From: Macrothele yani
Lineage: Eukaryota > Arthropoda > Arachnida > Araneae > Macrothelidae
DNA: 64,000 bases
Reading direction: 5' to 3'
Assembly (NCBI GenBank): GCA_039090855.1
Contig: CM077011.1
Location: forward strand, 38,335,501-38,399,500
This document shows, piece by piece, positions 1 to 11,299 of this stretch. Every line of letters begins with the position of its first letter. The first letter of the stretch is position 1. The notes under the pieces are model-generated. The model saw only the letters and a program-made list of their open reading frames with translations, did no database searches and was not told the DNA's origin. A program made the position numbers and the translations under genes.

Positions 1-54
1 CACATGACTCCACATAAACCACCGGTGCTTACTAATTTGGAATACCGATACAAG
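1..54 (+). CDS. Possible GlyT-like exon, extracellular loop 2 region (partial)
   Basis: The reading frame is open from the window edge and ends at a consensus donor (AAG|GTGAGT at 55). The 18 residues (including TPHKPP and LEYRYK) are hydrophilic, as expected for the long glycosylated loop between TM3 and TM4 of SLC6 transporters, which is poorly conserved. The codon phase at the donor is 0. No exon carrying TM4 was found between here and the TM5 exon at 9897, so the link to the gene rests on position, strand and the good donor only. It could instead belong to another gene or be chance. Confidence 0.33.
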
Positions 55-418
55 GTGAGTCCTTGATGATATAATAATTGAAACTTGTAATAATATTCCT
101 AGTCGTATATGATATATAAATGCCAAGATGATTTTGCTGGAAATATGCACACAACGCATGGAACATATATAACGTGTGAAACAGTAGTGCATATAGTATA
201 TAGCTATTATTCTATTTTAAAAGAGATTGCATTCTAGGAATGTAGTAATTACAGCCTTAAAGAGTTCAAGAGAGCGTAGATTGAACAATAAACAAAATAC
301 CTAAGCACCTCTTCCCTACCTATTATTCTAAATTTTCATAAATCAGTGTGGGCCCATGAGAATTTTGTAATACATTTTTGAATCAAATTGTTTATATAAA
401 TAGGGTGCTGTGCAAAAA
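55..418. other. Intronic or intergenic, nothing recognised
   Basis: AT-rich sequence after the possible exon donor. No long reading frame, RNA gene or recognisable repeat seen. Confidence 0.5.
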
Positions 419-1394
419 CAGGGTTCCGCAGATCAGGAAACACCTGGAATTGTCAGGGAATTTGATTTTGTCCAAAAAAGTCAGGGAAAATTGCTATTTT
501 TCACCAAAACCTGGAAAATTCGTTCAGTTGTGGAAGATGAGCAATCCCTTGTCAGACCTGCTAATTTGTCAAGATTTTGTCATATTTTGTACCCAAATCT
601 TCCTTCGCTAGCTGGGTTCCATTCGCTGCTGAACCTGAAGTTTGAATGAGAGACAAGGTCACGTGCCGCTCCTGCTGATAGAGAGAGAAAAAGGGATTGA
701 GCAGGAGGGAGTGCATGATATTCGCACCGAGGCAAAGATTTCCCCGCTTCTCTGCTGTATCCTCAGGATAGCAGGGAAGGGAATGCCAGTGCTAGCGGTG
801 CTTCCCTTCCCCTCCTCCAGCTTTTTGTTGACATGAAGTTGCAACAACGAATGAGAACACAACCATAAGTATGGGTTATCGTGTTTTAGCTTTATCTTTC
901 AGGTGGAAGCATGAGAGCATTGAACATTCTTTGAGTTAAAAGATCTTCATGCGTTTTTCACATTGTTGCACATTATCATTTTGTTCAAAATGAGCTATAA
1001 GGAAACTGTTTTCAATTTGGAATGGACTGATAAAGAATTGAATGCACAATGGGCGAACTGGATTGAAGTGGTACACATGGACCCATATACAGCATGTTGT
1101 CGACTTTGCTGTAAAACGTTCAACTTAAGCAACATGGGCAGACAAGGTATATTTAGTCATGAGAAGAGTGTTAAGCACCGGAAGTCAATTGAGAGTACAA
1201 AGCTAGTATCTATTTTTACCTTATTTAGTGGTGCTTCTAGTGTTGAAAGTGATAAAGAAATACAGAGAGAGGAGTCAAACTTGACATTGGCATGTTCTTC
1301 TGTGATGAATTACATTACTAAAGAAAAAACTCGTACATCCGAAATTTTATGGGCTCTCAAATTAGTGATGGCATACTCATCCTACAATGGCTTC
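419..1394 (+). mobile_element. hAT-like DNA transposon, 5' part (BED-finger type)
   Basis: Begins at CAGGGTTCCGC (419), a hAT-style CAGGG terminus, followed by subterminal CCTGG/TCAGGG repeats and then a BED zinc-finger frame from 990. The right-hand end was not found. The element is interrupted at about 1395 by a LINE, and its coding sequence resumes at about 2620. The left end is inferred from the terminal motif only. Confidence 0.5.
990..1394 (+). pseudogene. BED zinc-finger hAT transposase, N-terminal fragment
   Basis: Starts at the methionine of MSYKETVF. Residues around 35-65 contain C-x2-C followed by H-x5-H (CRLC ... SHEKSVKH), the BED-type zinc ligand pattern that binds element ends in hAT transposases. 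The later EILWALKLVMAYSSYN stretch is typical of a family of animal hAT proteins. The frame then reads straight into LINE reverse transcriptase at 1395 because a LINE inserted in phase. The remaining transposase (FPDSEVAKN, then TKMAYFITFGLTPY) continues at 2620-2780 and ends in stops. RNase-H domain and catalytic residues are absent, so it is not functional. Confidence 0.6.
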
Positions 1395-2619
1395 AAGGAT
1401 GCTTACGACCGAGTAAATGGGACACTTTTGTGGAAGGTATTGAATGAATATGGTGTTACTGGGAATCTACTTAATAGTGTAAAAGCCATGTATGCTGGCA
1501 GTAGAGCTTGTGTAAGAGTAAATGGTGTATCAAAATGGTTTTCCATTGGTGCAGGCATCAGGCAAGGTTGTGTCACCATGGCTGTTTAATATATTTATGG
1601 ATGCATGGATGTGTGATGCAAAGATGGACAATACTGGTTTATGTCTTGGTAATACCCATGTGTGCAGATTGCTGTATGCTGATGACACAGTCCTGTTGGC
1701 AGAGAGCAAAAGTGAGTTCCAGAGCATGTTGTCCCGGATGTACGAAATTTGTATGAAATTCAAACTGAGTATAAATAAGGGAAAAACCAAAGTTATGGTT
1801 TTTGAGAGAGGAACTGGTAGTACTGAATGTAATATAAGTCTAAATGGCACTATGATTGACCAGGTGAAAGAGTTTGTATATTTGGGAAGCTTGTTTGACA
1901 GAGAGAACATATTAGATGGCGAAATTAGTAGGCGAGGCAATTCTTCATTGAAAGTCATAGCTGCTTTAGGTGGTTTTCACAAGAATGATAGATTCTTAAG
2001 AGTCCCAAATAGCTGTATATGAAAGTGTAATTGTTCCTACTCTGATGTATGGCAGTGAAACCTGGGTACTACAGAAGAGACATAGGAGTCATTTGTGTGC
2101 CGGAGAAATGCGTTACTTACAGGGGGCTTGTGGGAAGACATGTTCAGATCACGTGAGGAATGAAGACGTATTGCAGCTGTGTAATGTGAAGTATAATATT
2201 GTTGGCAAGGTGGAGACTAATATACTCCGTACTTCGGTGGTTTGGCCATGTTGAAAGAATGAGTGATGAGATGCTTACTAAGAAAATGTTTTTGGCCCAG
2301 GTGGCAGGAAAGAAGGCAGAGGAAGGTCAAGGCCAAGGAAGCCATTGGAGGATCAGATTCAGGAGTGCCTGAATGAGAAAAAGATTATGAGTATGAAGTA
2401 TAAAAGGTCTTCTGTACGTCATTTGATGGATGTCACTGAAGCTTGTGTTGTGTGTCAAAATCGCTGTAAATGGAGAAGTTTGATACGGCAACAGTAAGTA
2501 AATAATCAGTTAAAAATTTATCTGGTGGTTTGTATTATCTGTTAAGTGTTTATTTGTCAGATGGTCTTTCTTTGAGGAGCTAACCTCTGAATATCAGAGA
2601 ACAGCTTAATAATATGTAT
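1395..2619 (+). mobile_element. LINE-A copy 1, 5'-truncated non-LTR retrotransposon
   Basis: Encodes the reverse transcriptase palm and C-terminal part in several frames: YDRVN, IRQGCV, the catalytic YADD (YADDTVLLAES), then LMYGSETWVLQK and HVRNEDVLQ. A one-base shift near 1575 breaks the frame, as do later stops. It is truncated upstream of the RT finger motifs and lacks the endonuclease. The 3' UTR (2490-2619) contains a short CTCTGA/TCAGAG hairpin and is shared with copies at 40.6 and 56.2 kb. It is inserted in a hAT transposase gene. Most similar in type to RTE/RTE-X-like LINEs common in arthropods; clade not settled. Confidence 0.8.
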
Positions 2620-2918
2620 GTAATGTTCCCTGATAGTGAGGTAGCGAAGAATATCACCTTGGGGAGCACGAAAATGGCATACTTCATTACTTTTGGTTTG
2701 ACCCCATATATTCATTTAAAAGAAATTTCACAGTCATATTTTGTACTATGTGTTGATGAAGCTCTGAATGCTGTTGCCTAGAATAAACTGCCTGTTTGTA
2801 AAAGTATGGTATGAGGAATAAATAAGCCAAAAGTTGTCATCTGATGTATGTCGTGGAATAAAAAAGGAAAATTGCCGCCAAAACATCGGTACAAACCATG
2901 GAAGCTGAATCATATATA
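2620..2918 (+). mobile_element. hAT-like element, continuation after the LINE
   Basis: Reads FPDSEVAKN then MAYFITFGLTPY and FVLCVDEALN in one frame, the next part of the BED-type hAT protein begun at 990, then degrades into stops. It is bounded on the right by the Tc1 insertion at 2919. No right terminus identified. Confidence 0.5.
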
Positions 2919-4177
2919 CACTATATTGACAAAAGTCACCAGACACCGCTTCAAAAGCAAATGAACGAATCCGCTGCATTGCTAAAATGTGCGGTACAGC
3001 TGCAAACAGTATAAAAACAAGCCTACTGCTGACTGCGATCATATCGTACTGTGAGGTTGAGTGAAAATGTTGCGGCGGGAGAGAACTGACTTTGAGAAAG
3101 GAAAGATTGTTGGGTGTTATATTAGCGGGTTGTCCATGAGAGAAACCGAGAGGCATTTTAAACATACCCAAGTCAACTGTTTTGGATGTACTGAATAAGC
3201 GGAAGACCCATGGCATGACTGAAGCAGCAAAACATACCGGCAGACCAAAGAAAATCAGTGATAGAGGACGTCTAAGCCTCAGGATATTAGTTACAGCCAA
3301 TTTACAGATTACTGCACAAGACCTCAGTGTATAGGTGAGTAAAAATGCTGAAACCTCGGTATGTACACGTACCATTTGCAGAGAATTTCATTCCCTGGGT
3401 TACCGTGGTCTGCTCTTAAGCCTTGCAGCTGCTCTTAAGGCTTTCATCTCCACTCAGAATGCTACTCGTCGTTTAGCATAGTGTAAAGAACATTTATTGT
3501 GGACTGTAGATCAATGGAAACTGGTCCTATGGACTGATAAATCCAGATACACAATCCATCAGTCTGATGGCAGTGTGTGGGTATGGCGGCAGCCTAGGGA
3601 ACTCTATTTACCACAGTATACTATTCTTATGGTTAAGTTTGGAGCTGGCAGTGTATTCGTGTGGGGGTGTTTTCCGTGGTATGGTCTCGGCCCATTGGTG
3701 GTTATCATGGACAAATCTGTTAACCAGCACGTCTACCTCGATATTCTGGACAATTATGCCTTACCAACTCTGTGGCAATACTATGGAGACAAGCCTTGTT
3801 GGTACCAGCAGGATAATGCATCGAGCCATAAAGCAAGGACTGTTACTGCATGGTTTGACGATAGTTCTGTGTCATGTGTGGACTAGCCAACACTGAGACC
3901 TAATCTTAATCACATAGAGCACTTATGGGATGAATTAGAGCTCCAAATTAGAAGTTTGAAACCAAGGCCTACTACTAAGCAGCAGTTGGCCGCAACATTA
4001 TGTACTGAATGGAAGCGAATACCTATCGCTGTGTTCCAAAACCTTCTCGAAAGCATGTTTCGAGGGGTCAGTGGATGCATTAAGGCCAAAGGTGGACTGA
4101 CACTGTACTAATGTATGTCAATAAAAGCTATGTTGTGTTTCACTTCTTAGTGTCTGGTGACTTTTGTCAGTATAGTG
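2919..4177 (+). mobile_element. Tc1-like transposon, copy 1
   Basis: Complete 1259-bp element with about 30-bp terminal inverted repeats (TIRs) starting CACTATATTGACAAAAGTCA, flanked by TA on both sides (2917-2918 and 4178-4179). It carries one transposase gene on the + strand. A second copy in the opposite orientation lies at 6957-8233, and a coding fragment of the family lies at 38142-38262. Confidence 0.9.
3067..4111 (+). pseudogene. Tc1-like transposase, DD34E (inactivated)
   Basis: Cut-and-paste transposase. The N-terminal DNA-binding region (MLRRERTDFEKGKIV) is followed by a frameshift near 3160. The catalytic part reads VLWTDKSRYTI (first Asp), QQDNASSH (second Asp) and LNHIEHLWDE (Glu), with 34 residues between the second Asp and the Glu. 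In-frame stops occur at the SQDLSV site (about 3330), in RRLA*CKEH (3479) and after SCVD (about 3883). The length fits a 340-350 aa family member. The changes make it a non-autonomous relic. Confidence 0.85.
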
Positions 4178-4179
4178 TA

Positions 4180-5127
4180 TGTCACAGTGCTGTTTTGTCT
4201 GTTTGAGTGTTCATATGGTAATTTTGTTAAATTAGAAAAATGCAGGGTTCATATAGCACCATAGAAATCGTAAATAAGTCATACTTGACTAAAAGTAATT
4301 TTGTAGTTGATATAAAATTCTTTTTTTCTGTGAATTTGTTCGTTTCATGATAAATCCGGGTCACTGGCAATCTCTCACCTCCAGCACTGTACTGCAACTT
4401 CTGAACCAAAGTTGAAAAGCTTTTTACTTAGCCTCCAAAGTGTCCATGGCCACTAAGACACCCCCAAATGTAAAACCTTTCTAATGAACGGAAATTCTGT
4501 CCCTAAAGAAAAAGCAATCTTCTGTTGTAAGTACAAGAAACCAACATCCATTGCAAATATTGTAATGGAAGTTAGACAGCATACTGATTATTTTAATAGA
4601 TTTTCTGGCTCCACAAAATAGAACCAAAAATATGTTCCTTGAAAGTTACAAAAGCATGGAAAAATGAAATACCATTATATTAGCAGTATAAATTCAAAAA
4701 GCTAGATACATGTAAATACACTTGTTACTTGTAACCAAAGAGGCCATGTCAATGATTAAACCCACAGGATCAGAAAACATTGGCAGAGGGATCCTTTTGA
4801 TGCACCTGTTTTTTGGCAGTAAACTTTTTAAGTGTATTGGAATTGTTTTGTGTGCGATTTATATGTACCATATACTTCAGAGTTGATGTGATTTCTTCTA
4901 TTTATGTACACACTTTTTTTTTAAATTTTGTATCATAAAATAACCTCTTTTCAATTAATTTAATTGCCTCTCTGGAACTGATGTATTTGGATGTAATTAT
5001 TCTATATCCAGACTGTACATATGCTAATTTCTTGTGTAATATTTCTTTATTAATAGTTTCTATTGAATTTTTAATGCTGTATTTCCTATTATTGATTCTA
5101 ATCAAGAGTAGCAAATATTTATGTATA
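4180..5127. other. Intronic or intergenic, nothing recognised
   Basis: AT-rich. Short frames only; no exon, RNA gene or element end recognised. Confidence 0.5.
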
Positions 5128-6110
5128 CAAGATTTAAACAACTACCATATGTACAGTCAGATCAGCATGATTAGCACCATTGTCATCAATGTGTACCTGT
5201 CTTATTGTGCCTGGATTTTCATTCAGCACTTCTTCAAAATATTCACTCAATCTGTTCAGTATAGTCTCCTCTGATATAATTAGTGGCCCATCTTTGCTAA
5301 ACAATCCCTGAGGTAACACATTTTCCATCATTTCTCATACATTTGATAAGACACCAAAAATACTTGTAGCACAATTGGGAAATCTTTTCAAAAGATTCTC
5401 TATTTACTGCTACCTTCCTCCCCCCTCCTCCCCACACACCACTTTATCTTTCAAATAAGCCTTATTATGATTCCTTACACCACATGCAATTCTTTGCAAT
5501 AATCTTGATTTTCCTATCCCTTATGTACTTACACCACACACGATCCTTTGCTGGGGTCCTGACTTTCCTATCCTTATATTTTTACACCACGCACAGTCCT
5601 TCATCCTAATATAGCCTCTTTATATATTTGCATATATATCTGTTCCACTGAACCTTAATGCTTTCAGTCAGAGTTTAATTTTCTGTATAATGTTAAATGA
5701 ATTGCTTCTGGAAATCCAGACTCAATTTTATATTAAGTTTGTCAATTTTGATGCATCTTAATATCTTTGATGGTTTTTATGACCACTCTATAATTTACTT
5801 TATAAGTAACCTGTTACCAAAAAGTGAACACTAACTTGCAAATCCCTTGAAAACTCTTGTATCGTCAATCACATATTTTAGAAATGTTTCCACTAATTAC
5901 ATGATCTGTGACATTGCTCCTATTTCTAGCATCTTCCCATCAATTAAATATTTAGATCCTTTTTAGCTTATGGATAGTCATTAAAAGTTTGTTGTTGAAG
6001 CTTTGCTTAAGTTAGCGAGTTTTTTCTCATTCACATATGCTAATGCAGTTCTCCCCAAATTTATGCATTGATCTACATTTCTTTTGTTATCATTTCTAAC
6101 TCTTCCACTG
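5128..6110 (-). mobile_element. LINE-B fragment, endonuclease-RT linker region
   Basis: The - strand encodes LFSKDGPLIISEETILNRLSEYFEEVLNENPG in pieces, the pattern that precedes the RT domain in many LINEs (dG.li...il.R..eyFeevLN). The same sequence in diverged form recurs at 27.03-27.80 kb, on the same strand, confirming a repeat family. Numerous stops are present. Within it a roughly 60-bp unit containing TTACACCACA is repeated about three times (5474-5600). Confidence 0.6.
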
Positions 6111-6956
6111 AAATTTTAAAGAGCAACAACCTGTTCCTGTTTTCGGGTTGTACCTGCTATATCTAAAGCGTCAGAAAAGGAATCCACATCTTAAGAACTA
6201 GGACCTTCTACTGGTATAGACTATCACAATTTTCGAATACAGTCAACCCTTGATGTATGGTGCACCACTGTTTGTTATATTACATTGCAGTGTTACGTGA
6301 AGGGTAGCATTATATCAAATTTGACAATTATTTTAAGTAATCAAAATTTTGTTAATTATCATTCATCAAAAAATCATAATTAGTATTAAATTAAAAACCT
6401 ATTAATTAGAGAAAAATGCAGTTATATGTTGTATACTTAGTGTGCACTGAATATGAAGGCCATTTTCCATCTCAGAAGTTTCTGGCATGTGTTAAGTGCA
6501 GAAATTTACTTTACATTGTAGGAAGACATACATTTTAATTATAAGAAAATGAGAGTAAAAAATCATGTTACATTGCTAAAACTCTCAAGTAAAAATTAAT
6601 ACCATTATACAAAATCATTTTATGTACCCCTTAGTTTCTTTCAGAAACCTAGTCTGTTTTTATTCATGTTTTAGATTTCAATCCAATTATTTTCAGGGCA
6701 CAATTGGACTGAACAAGTAAGTGCTTTTGAAATATCACTCTCCTGCAGTGCTTCAAAGAATCTTCTCAATGTTAAAAGACAGTGATTTGCACCTTGACTG
6801 AACAGTGTCAATTTTATTTTTTTCGTTATTCAATTGTGTGTCACAATTGAATCATGGTTTGAAAAAACAAAAGGAAGGGGATTATCATACAGGTTGCAGG
6901 TGATAGTACGTCAAATTTGTTTTGTGTTGGGAAAGCCCAACTGTCCTAATAATATA

Positions 6957-8233
6957 CACTATGTTGACAAAAGTCACCAGACACCTTGACGAGAAACACA
7001 ACATAACATTTAGTGACTGACATACATCAGTATGGTGTCGGTCCACCTTTGGCCTTAATGCATGCACTGACCCTTCTAGACATGCTTTTGACAAGGTTTT
7101 GGAACACGGCGATAGGTATGCACTTCCATTCAGTACATAATGTCGCCACTAACTGTTACTTAGTAGTAGGCATTGGTTTCAAACTTCTTATGTGGCACTT
7201 TAATTCATCCCATAGGTGCTCTATGGAATTAAGATCAGGGCTCTGTGTTGGCTAGTCCACACATGATACAGAATTATCATCAAACCACGCCGTAACAGTC
7301 CTTGCTTTATGGCTCAGTGCATTATCCTGCTGGTACTAACAAGGCTCGGTTCCATAGTATTGCCACAGAGTTGGTAAGGCATAATTGTGCAGAATATCAA
7401 GGTAGACATGCTGGTTAACAGGTTTGTCTACGATAAACATGCTGGTTAACAGGTTTGTCTACGATAACCAAAGGGCCGAGACCATACCACAGAAAACACC
7501 CCCACACGAATACACTGCCAGCTCCAAACTTAACCATAAGAACAGTACATTGTAATAAATAGCATTTTCCTGGCTGCCGCCATACCCACACACTGCCATC
7601 AGACTGATGGATCGTGTATCTGTATTCATCAGTCCATAGGAACTGTTTCCACTGATCTACAGTCCACAATAAATGCTCTTTACACCATGCTAAACGATGA
7701 GTAGCATTCCGAGTGGAGATGAAAGGTTTATGAGCAGCCGCACCACCACGGTAACCCATGGAATGAAGTTCTCTACAAATGGTACATGTACATACCGAGG
7801 TTCCAGCATTTTTACTCGCCTGTACCCTGAGGTCTTGTGCAGTACTCTGTCGATTGGTTGTAATTACTCTTCCGAAGCTTCAACGTCCTCTGTCACTGAT
7901 TTTCTTTGGTCTGCCAGTACGTTTTGCTGCTTCAGGCACGCCATGTGTCTTCCACTTATTCAGTACGTCCAAAACAGTTGACTTGGGAATGTTTAAACAC
8001 CTCTCAGTTTCCCTTTTAAGCAGCCCATTAATATAACACCAACAATCTTTCCTTTCTCAAAGTCAGTTCTCTCCTGCTGTGACATTTTCACTCAATCTCA
8101 CAGTACGATATGATCACGGTCAGCTGCAAGTTTGTTTTTATACCGTTTGCAGCTGTACTGCACATCTTAACAATGCAGCGGATCCTTTCCTTTGCTTTTG
8201 AAGGGGTGTCTGGTGACTTTTGTCAATATAGTG
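6957..8233 (-). mobile_element. Tc1-like transposon, copy 2 (nested)
   Basis: 1277 bp, same TIRs as the copy at 2919 and the same TA target site (6955-6956, 8234-8235), but with the transposase on the - strand. It sits inside the pogo-like element, so it is the younger of the two. It contains a 31-bp direct tandem duplication (GCTGGTTAACAGGTTTGTCT appears twice around 7411-7472). Confidence 0.9.
7027..8085 (-). pseudogene. Tc1-like transposase, DD34E (inactivated, copy 2)
   Basis: Starts at ATG at 8085 (MSQQERTDFEKGK by comparison with copy 1). The longest intact stretch, 7759-7415, reads KPFISTRNATHRLAWCKEHLLW, then FLWTDEYRYTIHQSDGSVWVW with the first catalytic Asp. The tandem duplication at 7411-7472 shifts the frame just after PVNQHVY. 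Further stops occur before the catalytic Glu. Nearly the same protein as copy 1, with Trp where copy 1 has a stop in the RRLAxCKEH motif. Confidence 0.8.
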
Positions 8234-8367
8234 TATTTATTTTATTGGTAGTTGGTTTATTCCAAGGATGGTATATCAAGGGACCAAAAGATGTTTTATA
8301 TAGAGCATATCTGTTCAGACCGAAAGGGTGGCATTATATCAAGAGATGATACATCAAGAATTGACTG

Positions 8368-9896
8368 TACATGTCATTTTTGGAAGTAGCCCACACTATG
8401 TGCTCCTTGCAGAGGTTCCCATCCGACCAATGTGGAAGTCATTGTTTCATCAAAGGCTAATTCTACATGAGCCTGTGCTTGACTTTTTACACCCAAATAT
8501 ACTGTGCTGAACCTTCACCAAGGACACATTCTAATGATATGAATCATCTCACTGATGCCTATGACATTTATACTGAATTTTTCTAATTCTTTGACAATTT
8601 CTACTTTTTTTTTCATTTATTCCATGCATACTTATTCTATCTATTCGTTCTTCTTTCCTTTTATTTCCACATATTAAATTTCTAAAATTTCAAAAGAATT
8701 AAATCACAAGTATAACACTAATGGTTAATAGAGGGTTGTTTTTTTCTCAAACTTATCAAAGTTTTTTTTTTCAATTGAATCATCTGTAAAAATATTCAAA
8801 AAGAAGTTCTTAATAAAATATCAATGTGGATTCTCTTACGTACATTTTTACTTGAGAAAAACAACTGAACAAAAACTGACCTATGCTTTTCTCAGTGAAT
8901 AAAGGTATTGCAAGATCTTTGTTTCATTCTCAGTGAATAAAGGGATTGCAAGATCTTTGTTTCACAGAAGATCTGAGCAAAAGGATGTGAGTGTTCTTTA
9001 TGTTATGAAGAATTTGCAAGACCTCAAGTGTGTATTTCATTTAACCTGTATGATCTAGTTGACATTTCAACTTTACCATTTTAAATCTGTAATGGAGCTT
9101 AAATCTGTATGAGGCTTTTAATGGAGCTCTTAAAGTTGTTAATTTTGTAGTACAGGGAAAGGTTCTAGAACAGGTACGGTTTTAATTAACTGGGTGTGAT
9201 AAAATTGATGAGACTATCAGCTTATAAGAATATTTTCATCTAGAAAATGGGTAGCCATAAACTAAACTTGCTGTACAGATGCAGTTGCTAGACCTCTCCT
9301 TTTTCATAGCAGCAAAAACTGGGCAGAAATAAAGGTGTTGTGTAGTAGATTAGAAAGTGCCAGACATGAGTATGAAAGGAGGAAATAATATATGGAGAAA
9401 ATTGATAGATTCACTGGTAAAACAGAATTAGAAAAAAAATTCTTTGAAATTGAAATAACTACTTTTTAACATTTTTAAAGCAGTTTCCATGTTATCTGTT
9501 TCCTTTTGCTTTATTAGAGGAGCTATATCACTATTTTCAAAGTAAATTACAAATCCAAAAGTTCATCTTATTATGCTACCTCAGTATGTATGTAGCCTAT
9601 GTAGTTGTGATTAATCACAGAAACGGGTTGTAGAAAACTGATATATATTAAAATTTGTTTCCATGTAATTTCAACCAAAACTTGAACATACGGTCATTGA
9701 TCCCTATTGTTTTATGGTTCTTAAGAAGTGCACATTGCTGAATTTATCCCCATTCATAAAAATATATCTTTTTCAGGTTATTTTTTTCTCAGTTCTCATG
9801 TGTGAACTGAGTTCTGAAATGTTTTCCTGTGTGTGTGTATTAAAATGTAACACAAACTAGAAATTTCATAGCATATTTTTTATCTTTTTACTGTAG
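8368..9896. other. Intron, nothing recognised apart from a short duplication
   Basis: AT-rich intron upstream of the TM5 exon. A 36-38 bp tandem duplication (CTCAGTGAATAAAGG... twice, 8891-8964) is the only structure seen. No TM4 exon ending in the usual KSSGK was recognised. Confidence 0.5.
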
Positions 9897-10031
9897 GTTG
9901 TATATTTTACAGCGCTATTTCCATATGTTGTATTAGTCCTTTTGTTCTTCCGTGGAGTGACTTTGCCAGGAGCAAAGGAAGGGATTTTATTCTATGTCAC
10001 TCCAAAATGGAGTCTTCTCGCAAATGCTCAA
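9897..10031 (+). CDS. GlyT-like SLC6 transporter exon: TM5 and start of EL3
   Basis: 45 codons in phase 0 between CTGTAG| and |GTAAGA. It begins [12 protein letters not shown] and continues [20 protein letters not shown] then KWSLLANAQ. In SLC6 proteins this is the stretch directly after the KSSGK at the end of intracellular loop 2: VVYFTA(T)FPYVV is close to invariant in glycine transporters, and the GA..GI.FY.(T)P.W loop leads to TM6. The protein imports glycine with Na+ and Cl- across the plasma membrane in that family. The acceptor has a T-rich tract. Confidence 0.9.
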
Positions 10032-10949
10032 GTAAGATTATATTAAAACAATTTACTCTGTGCTTTCCACTTTTCTTTTTGTGTGTGTGTGTTTTCTGGG
10101 ATATGTTTGCTGTTTTGTTTCTATAATAATATTACTGATATCTTTAAATTGGATCATCAATATCCTGTGAGTAATTTTGCATTTAAGGTAACATTTTTGT
10201 AAAATTAAATTGACAGTTTAAATTGTTTTATTTCACAATGAGTGACTATATTTTTGTTTACTAGAACTTTTTTTTTTTGTTGGATATTTTTTTTTCTATA
10301 TTATTTAGATGTTTAAGAAGTACACATGATTTTGGAAGAGGGGGAGGGGGTGATAATTTCAAGATTAATGCTGAATCATGTGGGATGCAAAAGCACTCCA
10401 TTATAAGTCTTGTGTTTTCGATGATTGTAAACTAGTAAAATACAAACATGTCAGACATAAGGAATGTTTTAAATGCATTTTTTGCTTTGGAAGAAATCCG
10501 TTTAATTGATTTTCACAGAATTGATTTCTCAAATTTTTGAATTATTGGACTCTGCATCTTCCATTTTGTCATAGCCAAAAAAACTATCAGATTTTGTAGT
10601 TTTCTTTTAACATTACAATTACATATTTTGTGAAGATACCAGACTGTGTATTGGATGTAATAAATTACATGGTTCATGGTTTTCAGTTCTGACTCACATT
10701 ACTATACATCTGAGTTCTTGTTTTCCACTGAAATAGTGATGATATAAATTCCTAATTGCACATGTTTGGCTGTCATTGTTTAGGTGTTAATGCTGTGAAC
10801 TTAGAATATACTCAGGGATTTCACTGTTCAGTTCAATATTTATTATTATGTCTTGAAATAAAAGTGTTTAATCTTGAATCCTTCCTGTTCTTACTTATGG
10901 ATCAGACACATATACCTGTATTTAAAAAGAAAAAAAGAAAAACATATGG
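10032..10949. other. Intron, nothing recognised
   Basis: AT-rich intron between the TM5 exon and an RTE tail. Poly(T) and short GT runs only. Confidence 0.5.
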
Positions 10950-11299
10950 AGGCTGCAGAGAACTTAAAGAAGCATGGAGAGGTTCTTGTTTGGTGTAACC
11001 ATGAAAGATAGGGAAATCCCTTCGTGGATCAGAAACGTGACGGAAGCTGGTGATATCATGATCAAGGTTAAATGGTAATAGACTGAACGTATTGCTAGGA
11101 GAAGTGAATGCAATTGTACAACTGAGATACTAGACTGGATACCAACAGACTGAAAAGGATCCAGAAGACCATGGGGGAGATAGGTGAATGAAATCTGAAA
11201 GTATACTGGAATGACATGGAAGAGAATTGTTCGAGACAAAGAGTTGAGTAAGGTATTTGGGGAGATCTTCATCCAGCAGTGGATTGAGAATCGTTGATA
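10950..11299 (+). mobile_element. Old RTE-type LINE, 3' end fragment
   Basis: The + strand translates, with stops, to SWIRN-TEAGDIMIKV, TEILDWIPTD, SRRPWGR-VNEI-KYTGMTWKR and GEIFIQQWIEN. This lines up with the C-terminus of the RTE copies at 19-25 kb (SWIRKMTRVEDIMIRV ... TAEILDWIPRD ... WVDEIRKYAGVTWRR ... FVQQWIDN). It ends at an AATGAAATGAAATG tail. Clearly more diverged than the tandem pair and 5'-truncated. Confidence 0.75.

Larger units (their letters stand above)
6240..8367. mobile_element. pogo/Tigger-like non-autonomous element with nested Tc1
   Basis: The left end CAGTCAACCCTTGATGTATG and the right end, read in reverse complement as CAGTCAATTCTTGATGTATC, form a TIR of about 24 bp flanked by TA (6238-6239 and 8368-8369). 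A second block, GGTAGCATTATATCAA against GGTGGCATTATATCAA, is also inverted near the ends. Removing the Tc1 at 6957-8233 leaves about 850 bp with no transposase. The CAGTcaA... terminus with TA duplication is characteristic of pogo/Tigger elements. A second member is at 37263-38287. Confidence 0.65.
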
